In this document: positions 43,071 to 55,263 of the stretch, one piece after another
Position numbering within the stretch: position 1 is the stretch's first letter
Layout of the letters: every line of letters starts with the position of its first letter
Assembly: GCA_037953625.1 (NCBI GenBank)
Contig: CM075649.1
Coordinates: 73,501,290-73,565,289, forward strand
Reading direction: 5' to 3'
DNA from: Crotalaria pallida
Taxonomy: Eukaryota > Streptophyta > Magnoliopsida > Fabales > Fabaceae
DNA: 64,000 nt
Program-made: the position numbers and the translations under genes
The notes under the pieces: generated by a model
Seen by the model: only the letters and a program-made list of their open reading frames with translations
Told to the model about the DNA's origin: nothing
Database searches by the model: none

Positions 43071-46000
43071 GGGACGTTGATTATGTAGCATGAGTCCTTC
43101 CATGCTCTAACAAGTGTAGAATGATTAATAGAGTATTCTAAAGGCTTAGTATTGTCTAGGAATATGTATTGGGACATATAAGAACCTTTAGAATGATCGT
43201 AAACAATGCTTGGTGCCCCAAGGGATGTAGAGGATGTTGCATGAGTCCCTGGAGGCTCTAACAAGTGTAAATGGTTAAATGAGTATTCTAAAGGCTTAGA
43301 ATGGTCTAGGAATGTGTATTAGGACATACAAGAACCTTTAGAATGATCGTAAATAATGCTTGGTGCCCCAAGGGACGTAGATTATGTAGGATGAGTCCTT
43401 GGAGGCTCCAACAAGTGTAAAATGGTTAAGAGAGTATTCTAAAGGCTTAAAATGGTCTAGGAATGTGTATTAGGACATATAAGAACTTTTAGAATGATCC
43501 TAAACTATGCATGGTGCCCCAAGGGACGTAGAGGATGAACCTTAGTCCTTGGAGGCTCAAACAAGTGTGGAATGGTTAAGAGAGTATTCTAAAGGCTTAT
43601 AAATGTCTAGGAATGTGTATTAGGACATATAAGAACCTTTAGGATGATCCTAAACAATGCTTGGCGCCCAAGGGACGTAGAGGATGTAGCATGAGTCCTT
43701 GGAGGATCTACAAAGTGTAGAATGGTTAAGAAAGTATTCTAATGGCTTATAATGGTCTAGGAATGTGTATTAGGACATATAAGAACCTATATAACGATGG
43801 AGCAAGAGTCCTTAGAGGCTCTAACAAGTGCAGAATGGTAAATAGAGTATTCTAAAGGCTTAGAATGGTCTAGGGATATGTACTAGGACATATAAGAACC
43901 TTTAGAATGATCCTAAACTATGCTTGGTTCCCCTAGGAACGTAGAGGGTGCATCATGAGTCGTTGGAGGCTCCAACAAGTGAAGAATGGTTAAAAGAGTA
44001 TTATAAAGACTTAGAATGGTCGAGGCATGTGTATTAAGACATATAAGAACCTTCAGAATGATCCTAATCTATGCTGGTTCCCCTAGGAACGTAGAGGGTG
44101 AATCATGAGTCCTTGGAGGCTCTAACAAGTGTAGAATGGTTAAGAGAGTTTTCTAAAGGCTTAGTATTGTCTACGAATATGTATTTGGACATATAAGAAC
44201 CTTTAGAATGATCGTAAACAATGCTTGGTGCCCCAAGGGACGTAAAGGATGTAGCATGAGTCCTTGGAGGCTCTAACAAGTGTAGAATGGTTAATAGAGT
44301 ATTCTAAAGGCTTAGAATAGTAGAGGAATGTGTATTAGGACATATAAGAAATTTTAGAATGGTCCTAAACAATGCATGGTGCCCCAAGCGACGTATAGGA
44401 TGTAGCATGAGTTCTTGGAGGCTCTTACAAGTGTAGAATGGTTAATAGAGTATTCTAAAGGCATAGAATGGTCTAGGAATGTCTTTTAGGACATATAAGA
44501 ACCTTCAAAATGATCCTAAACAATGCTTGGTGCCCCAAGGGACGTAGAGGGTGAATCATGAGTCGTTGGAGGCTATAACAAGTGTAGAATGGTTAATAGA
44601 GTATTCTAAAGGTTAGAATGGTCTAGGAATGTGTATTAGGACATATAAGAAACTTTAGAATGATCCTTAACAATGCTTGTTGTCCCAAGGGACGTTGAGG
44701 ATGAAGCATGAGTCGTTGGAGGCTCTAACAAGTGTAGAATGGTTAATAGAGTATTCTAAAGGCTTAGAATGGTCTAGGCATGTGTATTAGGACATATAAG
44801 AACCTTTAGAATGATTCTAAACAATGATTGGTGCCCCGAGGTAAGTAGAGGATGAAGCATGAGTCCTTGGAGGCTCTAACAAGTGTTGAATGATTAAGAG
44901 AGTATTCTAATGGCTTAGAATGGTCTAGGAATGTGTATAGGACATATAAGAACCTTTAGAATGATCCTAAACAATGCTTGGTGCCCCAAGGGACGTAAAG
45001 GATGTAGCATGAGTCCTTGGAGGCTCTAAAAAGGTTAAGAATGGTTAACAAAGTATTCTAAAGGCTTAGAATAGTCTCGGCATGTGTATTAGGACATATA
45101 AGAACCTTTAGAATGGTCCTAAACAATGCTTGGTGCCTCGAGGGAAGTAGAGGATGTAGCACGAGTCCTTGGAGGCTCTAACAAGTGTAGAATATTTAAG
45201 AGAGTATTCTAAAGGCTTAGAATGGTCCAGGAATGTGTATAGGACATATAAGAACCTTTAGAATGATCCTAAACAATGCTTGGTGCCCCAAGGGACGTAA
45301 AGGATGTAGCATGAGTCCTTGGAGGCTCTAACAAGTGTAGAATGGTTAACAAAATATTCTAAAGGCTTAGAATAGTCTAGGCATGTGTATTAGAACAAAT
45401 AAGAACCTTTAGAATGGTCCTAAACAATGCTTGGTGCCTCGAGGGAAGTAGATGATGTAGCATGAGTCGTTGGAGGCTCTAACACATGTAGAATGATGAT
45501 GAAAGTATTCTAAAGGCTTAGAATGGTATAGGAATGTGTATTAGGACATATAAGAACCTTTAGAATGATCCTAAACTATGCTTGGTACCCCGAGGGAAGT
45601 AGAGGATATAGCATGAGTCCTTGGAGGCTCTAACAAGTGTAGAATGATTAAGAGAGTACTCTAAAGGCTTAGAATGGTCTAGGAATGTGTATTAGGACAT
45701 ATAAGAACCTTTATAATGATCCTAAACAATGCTTGGTTCCCCAAGGTACGTAGAGGGTGAATCATGAGTCTATGGAGGCTCTAACAAGTGAAGAATGTTT
45801 AATAGAGTATTCTAAATGCATAGAATGGTCTAGGAATGTGTTTTAGGAAATATAAGAACCTTCAAAATGATCCGAAATAATGCTAGGTGCCCCAAGGGAC
45901 GTAGAGGGTGAATCATGAGTCGTTGGAGGCTCTAACAAGTGTTGAATGGTTAATAGAGTATTCTATAGTCTTAGAATGGTCTAGGATTGTGTATTAGGAC

Positions 46001-47642
46001 ATATAAGAACCTTTAGAATGATCCTAAACAATGCTTGCTGTCCCAAGGGACGTAGAGGATGTAGCATGAGTCTTTGGAGGCTCTAACAAGTGTAGAATGG
46101 TAAATAGAGTATTCTAAAGGCTTAGAATGGTCTAGGGATATGTACTAGGACATATAAGAACCTTTAGAATGATCCTAAACTATGCTTGGTTCCCCTAGGA
46201 ACGTAGAGGGTGCATCATGAGTCGTTGGAGGCTCCAACAAGTGAAGAATGGTTAAAAGAGTATTCTAAAGACTTAGAATGGTCGAGGCATGTGTATTAAG
46301 ACATATAAGAACCTTCAGAAAGGTTAACAAAGTGTAGAATAGTCTAGGCTTGTGTATTAGGACATATAAGAACCTTTAGAATGGTCCTAAACAATGCTTG
46401 GTCCTAAAGGATGTAGCATGAGTCGTTGGAGGCTCTAACAAGTGTAGAATGATTATGAGAGTATTCTAAAAGGCTTAGAATGGTCTAGGAATGTGTATAG
46501 GACATATAAGAACCTTTAGAATGATCCTAAACAATGCTTGGTGCCCAAAGGCACGTAAAATCATGAGTCCATGGAGGCTCTAGCAAGTGTAGAATGGTTA
46601 ACAAAGTATTCTAAAGGCATAGAATGGTCTAGGAATGTGTTTTAGGATATATATAAGATCCTTCAGAATGATCCTAAACAATGCTTGGTGCCCTAAGGGA
46701 CATAGAGGGTGAATCATGAGTCGTTGGAGGCTCTAACAAGTTTAGAAGGGTCAATAGAGTATTCTAAAGGCTTAGAATGGTCTAGGCATGTGTATTAGGA
46801 CATATATATAAGAATCTTCAGAATGATCCTAAACAATGTTTGGTTCCCCAAGGGACGTAGAGGGTGAATCATGAGTCGTTGGAGGCTCTAACAAGTGTAA
46901 AATAGTTAATAGAGTATTCTAAAGGCTTAGAATGGTCTATGAATGTGTATTAGGACATATAAGAACCATTAGAATGATCCTAAACAATGTTTGGTGCCCA
47001 AAGGGACGTAAAGGATGTAACATGACTCCATGGAGGCTCTAACAAGTGTAGAATGGTTAAGAGTGTATTCTAAAGGCTTAGACTGGTCTAGGAATGTGTA
47101 TTAGGACATATAAGAACCTTTATAATGATCCTAAACAATGCTTGGTTCCCCAAGGTACGTAGAGGGTGAGTCATGAGTCTATGGAGGCTCTAACAAGTGA
47201 AGAATGTTTAATAGAGTATTCTAAATGCATAGAATGGTCTAGGAATGTGTTTTAGGAAATATAAGAACCTTCAAAATGATCCGAAATAATGCTAGGTGCC
47301 CCAAGGGACGTAGAGGGTGAATCATGAGTCCTTGGAGGCTCTAACAACTATAGAATGGTTATAAGAGTATTGTAAAGGCTTAGAATAGTCTAGGCATGTG
47401 TATTAAGACATATAAGAACCTTTACAATGATCGTAAACAATGCTTCGTGCCCCAAGGACATAGATTATGTAGCATGAGTCCTTGGAGGCTCTAACAAGTG
47501 TAGAATGGTTAAGAGAGTGTTCTAAAGGCTTATAAATGTCTAGGAATGTGTATTAGGACATATTAGAACCTTTTGGTTCATCCTAAACAATGCTTGGTGC
47601 CCCAAGGTACTTAAAGGATGTAGCATGAGTCCTTGGAGGCTC
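43071..47642. repeat. Satellite array 2, period about 151 bp
   Basis: About 30 monomers of the same family and orientation as array 1. The same two monomer types mix. A segment with TAGGGATATGTACTAGG at 43871 recurs at 46133, 2262 bases later (close to 15 periods). A block with GGTACGTAGAGGGTGA at 45745 recurs at 47154. Dimers repeat around 45000 and 45300. A monomer near 46315 is internally deleted. Confidence 0.93.
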
Positions 47643-48094
47643 TGTATAAATGCGAACATTGGGGTGATCAAGCCCAACCTTACATTCTATTGGTGGTCAA
47701 CATCATTTCTATATTAACTGAGCTTAACTGTCCTACGGTAGACAACTTGTCATTCCTCTCAAGAAAAGTTGCACGACTTAGTTCAAGGTTTAGATGTATG
47801 AAAACTTCACTTAAACCATTTTGTGCGAATTGTCACATTTGGAATCATGCACTATCTTCCAAGTGTGATAATACATACAAAAAGGGAAATCGGATTTTAA
47901 CACTTTATAGAGCTTGAAACAAAACCCAAGAAATCAACTATGAATTAGGAGATATTAATCTAAGTCAACTAAATCCTAATTCCTATTATAACTAACTTAG
48001 ATAACTAACTATCTACTGGTTACTCGCTTGATGAGTAACACAACAGGAGTAATGCGTTACTCCAAGGCCGAGGAAAACTGCTCTGATACCATAA
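47643..48094 (-). mobile_element. Partial internal region (internal 0)
   Basis: This is the first 452 bp after the primer-binding site of the element, matching internal 1 (52475-52926). The copy ends abruptly at ATAAATGCG; only the outermost TGT (CCA in the other copies) differs. A plus-strand frame of about 90 codons across it is antisense to the element and I do not call it a gene. Confidence 0.85.
48080..48091 (-). other. Primer-binding site (initiator tRNA-Met), copy 0
   Basis: Minus-strand TGGTATCAGAGC starts three bases after the LTR end (TTA spacer) and matches the 3' end of plant initiator tRNA-Met. Confidence 0.88.
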
Positions 48095-50436
48095 TGTAAC
48101 ACCCTCACAATTATTTAGTTAAATTAGAGTTTTAGGAAAATTGGAACTTAAAAATCTCTTTTTAAATTAAAATACTTAAGAATATTTTTCCGGAAAAACA
48201 GACAGAGCTTCCTCTGTTTATCGGACTTCCCAAAAATTTAAAGTTTTCACCTGTCAAACCAGTACAGTTCAGAAAATATTTATAAATATACTAATTTGTT
48301 TTTCATGCCCTGCTAACAAAATAAAACAAAACTCAGGGCTTACAACGAATTGTTTCATCACCAAATTAAATTAATTATAATAAAAATAATATAATTCCCT
48401 CTACAGTAAATTACACTCCACGGTGTGGAGTGTACTCCTGCTCGGCCGACAACTGTGTCTGCTCAAACTTTGAACCTTTAGACTTAGACGCTTTAACCCT
48501 TAGATTCGTCAAATACCTACGCATCCCGCATGATTCACGCTGCGGCTGGTCCTGAACTTCTTCGTCGTCTAACCGGTCATACGAATTAAATAATAATCAA
48601 TATAGTGCGCTTTACGAAAAAAGGACTTTAACTTAAAAACCGAAACAAGTTAATTTCAAAAACATTTAATTAAAATTTCTAAATCAAAGTCAAATAGAAA
48701 TTAATCTTAAAACCATTGCTTCTCGATAAAACAATACGTTTCTTTATTAAAAACACATTAACTTTCAGAACTAGTATAATCTTTCAAAATAAACCAAAAT
48801 CACGTAACTTTGATAATAACTCACAAAAATCAAATGTTAATGTTACTTGACATTATTGATTCCGAATTAAAAGGAAATGCCTCAATCCAAAATAAGTTCA
48901 AATTACATTTCTAACGTTCAGGCAATCACACTTCCCTTCAATTCGAAATCAAAGTTAAAACCTTTAACCCGAATTAACGTACGTCGAACATATATCGAAT
49001 TCCTATTTAATTGATGTATTGTTAGTTCAGGGGCAATCCAGCCCTACTAACCTACTACTCAATTACTTAGGAACCCAACGCATTTCACAAAAACACTTTT
49101 AAAAACTAATCTTTCGACATAATCATTAACCGGTATTACAACAAGTCAAAGCAACTAACTGAGTTATTATCAACAACAATATATTAATCTTAAACACAAT
49201 CATAATACCATCAAATTTCCCAAAACAATAATAAGGTTTTCAAAACACTAACTTTCCAAAACAATTTAACACTAAATAATTACTACCAATATTATTAATA
49301 TTATTATTAAAACACACACAATAAATAAAAGGAATTAGGGATTTACCCACAAATTGATTTTGAAGCAACAAAGAGGGGATCGGTTCGGTTCAGCGATACT
49401 CGGTCCAATGCATTCCCGGTCAACAACACCACCACAAGAGGGGGCTCACAACCGCAAGGAGAGAGAGATATAGGCCAGACGGTGAGCTTCGACCGCGGTT
49501 GGTGGCCGGTCAGTTCGCAGCCAGCAAAGACCCACACCGAGAGCATCGATCTCGGTGACGGCGGTGCAAGTGGTTAGGGCAGCAGCTGCAAAATCAGTGG
49601 CGGCAGGACAGCGAACGGTGGCGGCGCTCCATGATGGCCGTGAGTCGCGATTTCGCAAGCAAGAGAGAGACCAAGGTGAACTCCAGTTCTGGGCGGCGCG
49701 AAAAGCCTTGCAAGGACAGCAACGGCGGCGACTTCATTTGCACAACCAGGGAAGGAGAGCGGCTATGGTGAGGATGCTGGGCGGCAACGGCGACGGCGCT
49801 TCGGTGCTGGTGGGAGGCGGGTCGCGAGACAAAAGAGGGAGAGACAGCAGCTTGGAGCGAGAGAGAGAGAGAAGGGCTTGCGATGGTGGGGGTGGTGGCT
49901 TGCGAGTTGGCGGCGAAGGAGGCAAAGGGCTGAGGCCAAGAGGAAGAGAAAACACGGGGAAGAGAGTCATTGAGAGGGAGGGTGGCGGCTTCCACTAGGA
50001 GAAGGAAAGAAAATGAGGGTTTCTTCCCTCAAAGTTACCATTATACCCCCCACTTAACCTAACATATACTCTTAAATCAAGTTTATTTATTTCTTTTTAA
50101 GCCCAAATCTGAATAAATACCACTATTATAACTTTAAACAATGATTAGTAATATATGGAAATTATAAAGTTTTTAATTGGGAATATTAAAACAAACTATT
50201 TCTTTAATGAGTACATCAAACGCAAGGTGAAGTATAAAGTATAAAGAGTATATTTTTCTAACAGGATAATTACTTTAAACGAATCTACTTTCAAATATAT
50301 AATTAAAATATACTTTCATAAATATCATCGGATATTTTAAGAAAATGTTCAACGCCCAAAGATTAATTTCAAAGGTCGATCATTTAATTTGATAAAACTT
50401 AAAATTTATAATACAAAAGAAAATCAGGATGTTACA
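48095..50436 (-). mobile_element. LTR1 of the tandem element
   Basis: 2342 bp: minus strand TGTAACATCCTGATTTTC to ...GTGAGGGTGTTACA. It is preceded by a polypurine tract and followed by a primer-binding site. A GC-rich leader (49380-50010) with a TATA-like GGGTATAATGG upstream (near 50040), a donor GTGG|GTAAATCC (exon end 49347), an acceptor CCGGTTAG (48569) and a terminal short frame mirror the LTR design of A, B and H. The several overlapping Ser/Pro/Arg-rich ORFs in the leader reflect its GC and GA composition. Confidence 0.88.
48411..48568 (-). CDS. Short LTR-encoded terminal exon with AEQEY motif (LTR1)
   Basis: From the acceptor at 48569 a frame of about 52 codons reads DDEEVQDQPQRESCGMRRY... 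and ends FEQTQLSAEQEYTPHRGV. The same frame is open in LTR2 and LTR3. LTR1 has 6 extra bases (a repeated GACTTA) that keep it in frame. The exon ends in a 9-bp hairpin (ACACTCCAC/GTGGAGTGT). The upstream exon frame that would supply a start is closed by a TGA, so translation is doubtful unless the internal Met is used. Confidence 0.35.
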
Positions 50437-50455
50437 ATTCTTCCCCCCAAAAAGA
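50437..50455 (-). other. Polypurine tract 1
   Basis: Minus strand reads TTTCGAGGACGAAATTTC, then TTTTTGGGGGGAAGAAT, directly before the LTR. The ATTTCGAGGACGAAAT word is the usual end of pol in Tekay/Del chromoviruses, kept here although pol is gone. The second copy is at 55264-55282. Confidence 0.85.
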
Positions 50456-51940
50456 AATTTCGTCCTCGAAATTTGATTAGTGAAATCCATAAGGTTAGGA
50501 TCTTTAAGAACCCTCGACCATTATTCCAATCAGCTTAGAGAAACACAAACAAAACCAGCACTACATATAGCACGAGTGTCTTCGAAAATAATTTATCTAA
50601 CAGGAGAAGTAAAACCTTAGTGGAAATAAAAATTTAACTGTAGCTAAAATAATTTCAATGACTGGTTAAGTAAAAAGGTTCTCAAATTCAATCATTGAGG
50701 AAACCATCTTTCATGACAATGCCAAATAAAGAAATCATCACTTGGTGGACAAAATAGCAACTATATTTGAATCAATTCCAAACACAATCATCCAAGTTCT
50801 CAAAACAGAAAAAGAACTTTAACATTCAGAAGGTGATAGCTATTAAAAGGATATGTTGACTCTTTGTCAAAAATGTAAAACGGATTCAAATCTCAAAGAG
50901 GCAACATCAAATATAATACAAAGTAGGAGCTTTAAAAATTCAATCAGTCTAAACAAAATCAGCATTATGCATATGGTTTGAATTCGGATAATAAGTTCAG
51001 CACCTAAAATGATACCATTTCTGAAAATCTTACTAAGAAATATTTTTGGTAAGAAGAACACAATTCACTTGCACGTCCAAATGTGGTATTAATTTTGTAA
51101 AAGCTTGAAACAGGAAGAGTGTCACACCTCTTCTCTATAAGAATAAAGCATATAATAAAATCTATGAAGAAATTTAAATCCCAAAAAGATAAGAATTAGA
51201 ATCATGACTCAACCAATAGTGTCATTTTCTTAAATGTAAATCAGTTTAAATACAAGGAGAAAACTGAGACCTGAAAAGAATTGGAAATTCGCTAAGTTAG
51301 TGTTTATTGTTCAAAAACATTTTCCTTGGCAATATCGTTTTTGGGAAACTTCTTAGAATAAGCTAAGTAACATAATAGGTTGCATTGGCCAATACTAATA
51401 CAAAAGACTTATGAGTAAGGTGTTAAGCAGGAAAACTACTTGCTGAAACTTGTTGAACAATTTTCATTTCAAAAGGAAATAGTCAATGGCTCAAAATCCA
51501 AAATACATCATTTTCAGACACATGTATATGCGATCATGTAAGGTCATGGAACAAATTCATTTAAATTTAAAAGTCGATAAATCTAACTTGCATTTTATAT
51601 AAACTCTAAAACAAAATTCATAAACTTAAGATCTTAGAGAATGAATCAAAAAGGAATCCAAAAGCAAAAAAGAGCAACTATATAGAATTGCAAGAGATAA
51701 ATCATTGATAAATAGAGCGATTTATCATATTATCAACCATATTCTTTCAGGTGGATTGAAAGCAGGGTAGTAAATTAGAAAACGTAAAAACAACTAATCT
51801 TCAAAGTCCATAATCGAATAAAATATTGCGAATTTCTAAGTTTAGGTAAGGTTATGAGTAATAAATCAAGCTTGTATGAAAATAGAAACGTAAGGAAATA
51901 ATTTTGAATTGAAAGCCATCAAAATAGAATTTTCAACAAA

Positions 51941-52174
51941 GTAATCGATTACTTGGAAGGAAGTAATCGATTACTTGCTCCCTGGAAAAATCACACACAA
52001 AGGTTGCAGCAAAAGTAACTGATTACATTGGTAGCATAATCGATTACTTTGAGTTTTTGGTAAAGTAACCGATTATTTTTGGAGGTGATAATCGATTAAC
52101 TGTCCTCTGAAAATTGTACTATAGTTGTTGCATCAAGGAGGTAACCGATTACTTCAAGCCAGTAATCGATTACC
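51941..52174. promoter_or_regulatory. ATCGAT palindrome cluster, internal region 1
   Basis: About eight copies of GTAATCGATTAC(T) and variants (AACCGATTA, AACTGATTA), with GTTGCATCAAGG and GTTGCAGC between them. The arrangement resembles 35278-35575. Confidence 0.55.
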
Positions 52175-52911
52175 ATTCTTGTCTAGGTAGTAAATCACTT
52201 ATGAAGATTTCAAAAAGAACTTGTTCGGCTAAAAAGGAAATTATCCAAGCATTTAAGAGGGAAAGACATTTAAAATAAAATCCAAAGATCAAGACTTACA
52301 AAACACTTGGAATAAATTTCTGGTTATTTTCGCTGCGTATTCTGATTTTAGAGCACTTGGAAACAACAGGGTCTAACTACTACGGATCTCTTCTCATAGC
52401 TTACCAAATACATCTTACATCACCAATTTTCAATTGGTAAACCTTAAACCCAGAGACTTCGATGATATCACTCTCCAATAAATGCGAACATTGGGGTGAT
52501 CAAGCCCAACCTTACATTCTATTGGTGGTCAACATCATTTCTATATTAACTGAGCTTAACTGTCCTACGGTAGACAACTTGTCATTCCTCTCAAGAAAAG
52601 TTGCACGACTTAGTTCAAGGTTTAGATGTATGAAAACTTCACTTAAACCATTTTGTGCGAATTGTCACATTTGGAATCATGCACTATCTTCCAAGTGTGA
52701 TAATACATACAAAAAGGGAAATCGGATTTTAACACTTTATAGAGCTTGAAACAAAACCCAAGAAATCAACTATGAATTAGGAGATATTAATCTAAGTCAA
52801 CTAAATCCTAATTCCTATTCTAACTAACTTAGATAACTAACTATCTACTGGTTACTCGCTTGATGAGTAACACAACAGGAGTAATGCGTTACTCCAAGGC
52901 CGAGGAAAACT

Positions 52912-52923
52912 GCTCTGATACCA
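52912..52923 (-). other. Primer-binding site, copy 1
   Basis: The same TGGTATCAGAGC and spacer, after LTR2. Confidence 0.88.
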
Positions 52924-52926
52924 TAA

Positions 52927-55263
52927 TGTAACACCCTCACAATTATTTAGTTAAATTAGAGTTTTAGGAAAATTGGAACTTAAAAATCTCTTTTTAAATT
53001 AAAATACTTAAGAATATTTTTCCGGAAAAACGGACAGAGCTTCCTCTGTTTATCGGACTTCCCAAAAATTTAAAGTTTTCACCTGTCAAACCAGTACAGT
53101 TCAGAAAATATTTATAAATATACTAATTTGTTTTTCATGCCCTGCTAACAAAATAAAACAAAAATCAGGGCTTACAACGAATTGTTTCATCACCAAATTA
53201 AATTAATTATAATAAAAATAATATAATTCCCTCTACACTAAATTACACTCCACGGTGTGGAGTGTACTCCTGCTCGGCCGACAATTGTGTCTGCTCAAAC
53301 TTTGAACCTTTAGACGCTTTAACCCTTAGATTCGTCAAATACCTACGCATCCCGCATGATTCACGCTGCGGCTGGTCCTGAACTTCTTCGTCGTCTAACC
53401 GGTCATACGAATTAAATAATAATCAATATAGTGCGCTTTACGAAAAAAAGGACTTTAACTTAAAAACCGAAACAAGTTAATTTCAAAAACATTTAATTAA
53501 AATTTCTAAATCAAAGTCAAATAGAAATTAATCTTAAAACCATTGCTTCTCGATAAAACAGTACGTTTCTTTATTAAAAACACATTAACTTTCAGAACTA
53601 GTATAATCTTTCAAAATAAGCCAAAATCACGTAACTTTGATAATAACTCACAAAAATCAAATGTTAATGTTACTTGACATTATTGATTCCGAATTAAAAG
53701 GAAATGCCTCAATCCAAAATAAGTTCAAATTACATTTCTAACGTTCAGGCAATCACACTTCCCTTCAATTCGAAATCAAAGTTAAAACCTTTAACCCGAA
53801 TTAACGTACGTCGAACATATATCGAATTCCTATTTAATTGGTGTATTGTTAGTTCAGGGACAATCCAGCCCTACTAACCTACTACTCAATTACTTAGGAA
53901 CCCAACGCATTTCCCAAAAACACTTTTAAAAACTAATCTTTCGACATAATCATTAACCGGTATTACAACAAGTCAAAGCAACTAACTGAGTTATTATCAA
54001 CAACAATATATTAATCTTAAACACAATCATAATACCATCAAATTTCCCAAAACAATAATAAGGTTTTCAAAACACTAACTTTCCAAAACAATTTAACACT
54101 AAATAATTACTACCAATATTATTAATATTATTATTAAAACACACACAATAAATAAAAGGAATTAGGGATTTACCCACAAATTGATTTTGAAGCAACAAAG
54201 AGGGGATCGGTTCGGTTCAGCGATACTCGGTCCAATGCATTCCCGGTCAACAACACCACCACAAGAGGGGGCTCACAACCGCAAGGAGAGAGAGAGATAG
54301 GCCAGACGGTGAGCTTCGACCGCGGTTGGTGGCCGGTCAGTTCGCAGCCAGCAAAGACCCACACCGAGAGCATCGATCTCGGTGACGGTGGTGCAAGTGG
54401 TTAGGGCAGCAGCTGCAAAATCAGTGGCGGCAGGACAGCGAACGGTGGCGGCGCTCCATGATGGCCGTGAGTCGCGATTTCGCAAGCAAGAGAGAGACCA
54501 AGGTGAACTCCGGTTCTGGGCGGCGCGAAAAGCCTTGCAAGGACAGCAACGGCGGCGGCTTCATTTGCACAACCAGGGAAGGAGAGCGGCTATGGTGAGG
54601 ATGCTGGGCGGCAACGACGACGGCGCTTCGGTGCTGGTGGGAGGTGGGTCGCGAGACAAAAGAGGGAGAGAGAGCAGCTTGGAGCGAGAGAGAGAGAGAA
54701 GGGCTTGCGATGGTGGGGGTGGTGGCTTGCGAGTTGGCGGCGAAGGAGGCAAAGGGCTGAGGCCAAGAGGAAGAGAAAACACGGGGAAGAGAGTCATTGA
54801 GAGGGAGGGTGGCGGCTTCCACTAGGAGAAGGAAAGAAAATGAGGGTTTCTTCCCTCAAAGTTACCATTATACCCCCCACTTAACCTAACATATACTCTT
54901 AAATCAAGTTTATTTATTTCTTTTTAAGCCCAAATCTGAATAAATACCACTATTATAACTTTAAACAATGATTAGTAATATATGAAAATTATAAAGTTTT
55001 TAATTGGGAATATTAAAACAAACTATTTCTTTAATGAGTACATCAAACGCAAGGTGAAGTATAAAGTATAAAGAGTATATTTTTCTAACAGGATAATTAC
55101 TTTAAACGAATCTACTTTCAAATATATAATTAAAATATACTTTCATAAATATCATCGGATATTTTAAGAAAATGTTCAACGCCCAAAGATTAATTTCAAA
55201 GGTCGATCATTTAATTTGATAAAACTTAAAATTTATAATACAAAAGAAAATCAGGATGTTACA
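52927..55263 (-). mobile_element. LTR2 of the tandem element
   Basis: 2337 bp, a near-identical copy of LTR1. It serves both copies: the polypurine tract of internal 2 on one side and the primer-binding site of internal 1 on the other. Its terminal short exon is 53243-53394, without the extra 6 bases of LTR1. Confidence 0.88.

Larger units (their letters stand above)
50437..52926 (-). mobile_element. Internal region 1 of the tandem element (non-coding)
   Basis: 2490 bp between LTR2 and LTR1. It begins with a primer-binding site (52912-52923) and ends with a polypurine tract (50437-50455). No gag, protease or pol similarity is visible in any frame. It carries the ATCGAT palindrome cluster 51941-52174. 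It is AT-rich throughout. Confidence 0.85.

Noticed and set aside
49343..49998. GC-rich overlapping ORFs of 67-147 codons in the tandem LTRs
   Set aside because: Open on several frames of both strands because of GA- and GC-biased leader sequence. No frame joins the predicted next exon without a stop.
52462..52749. A 95-codon plus-strand ORF repeated at 47633 and 57289
   Set aside because: It is antisense to the retroelement and lies just inside its primer-binding site. It is repeated only because the element is, and shows no domain.
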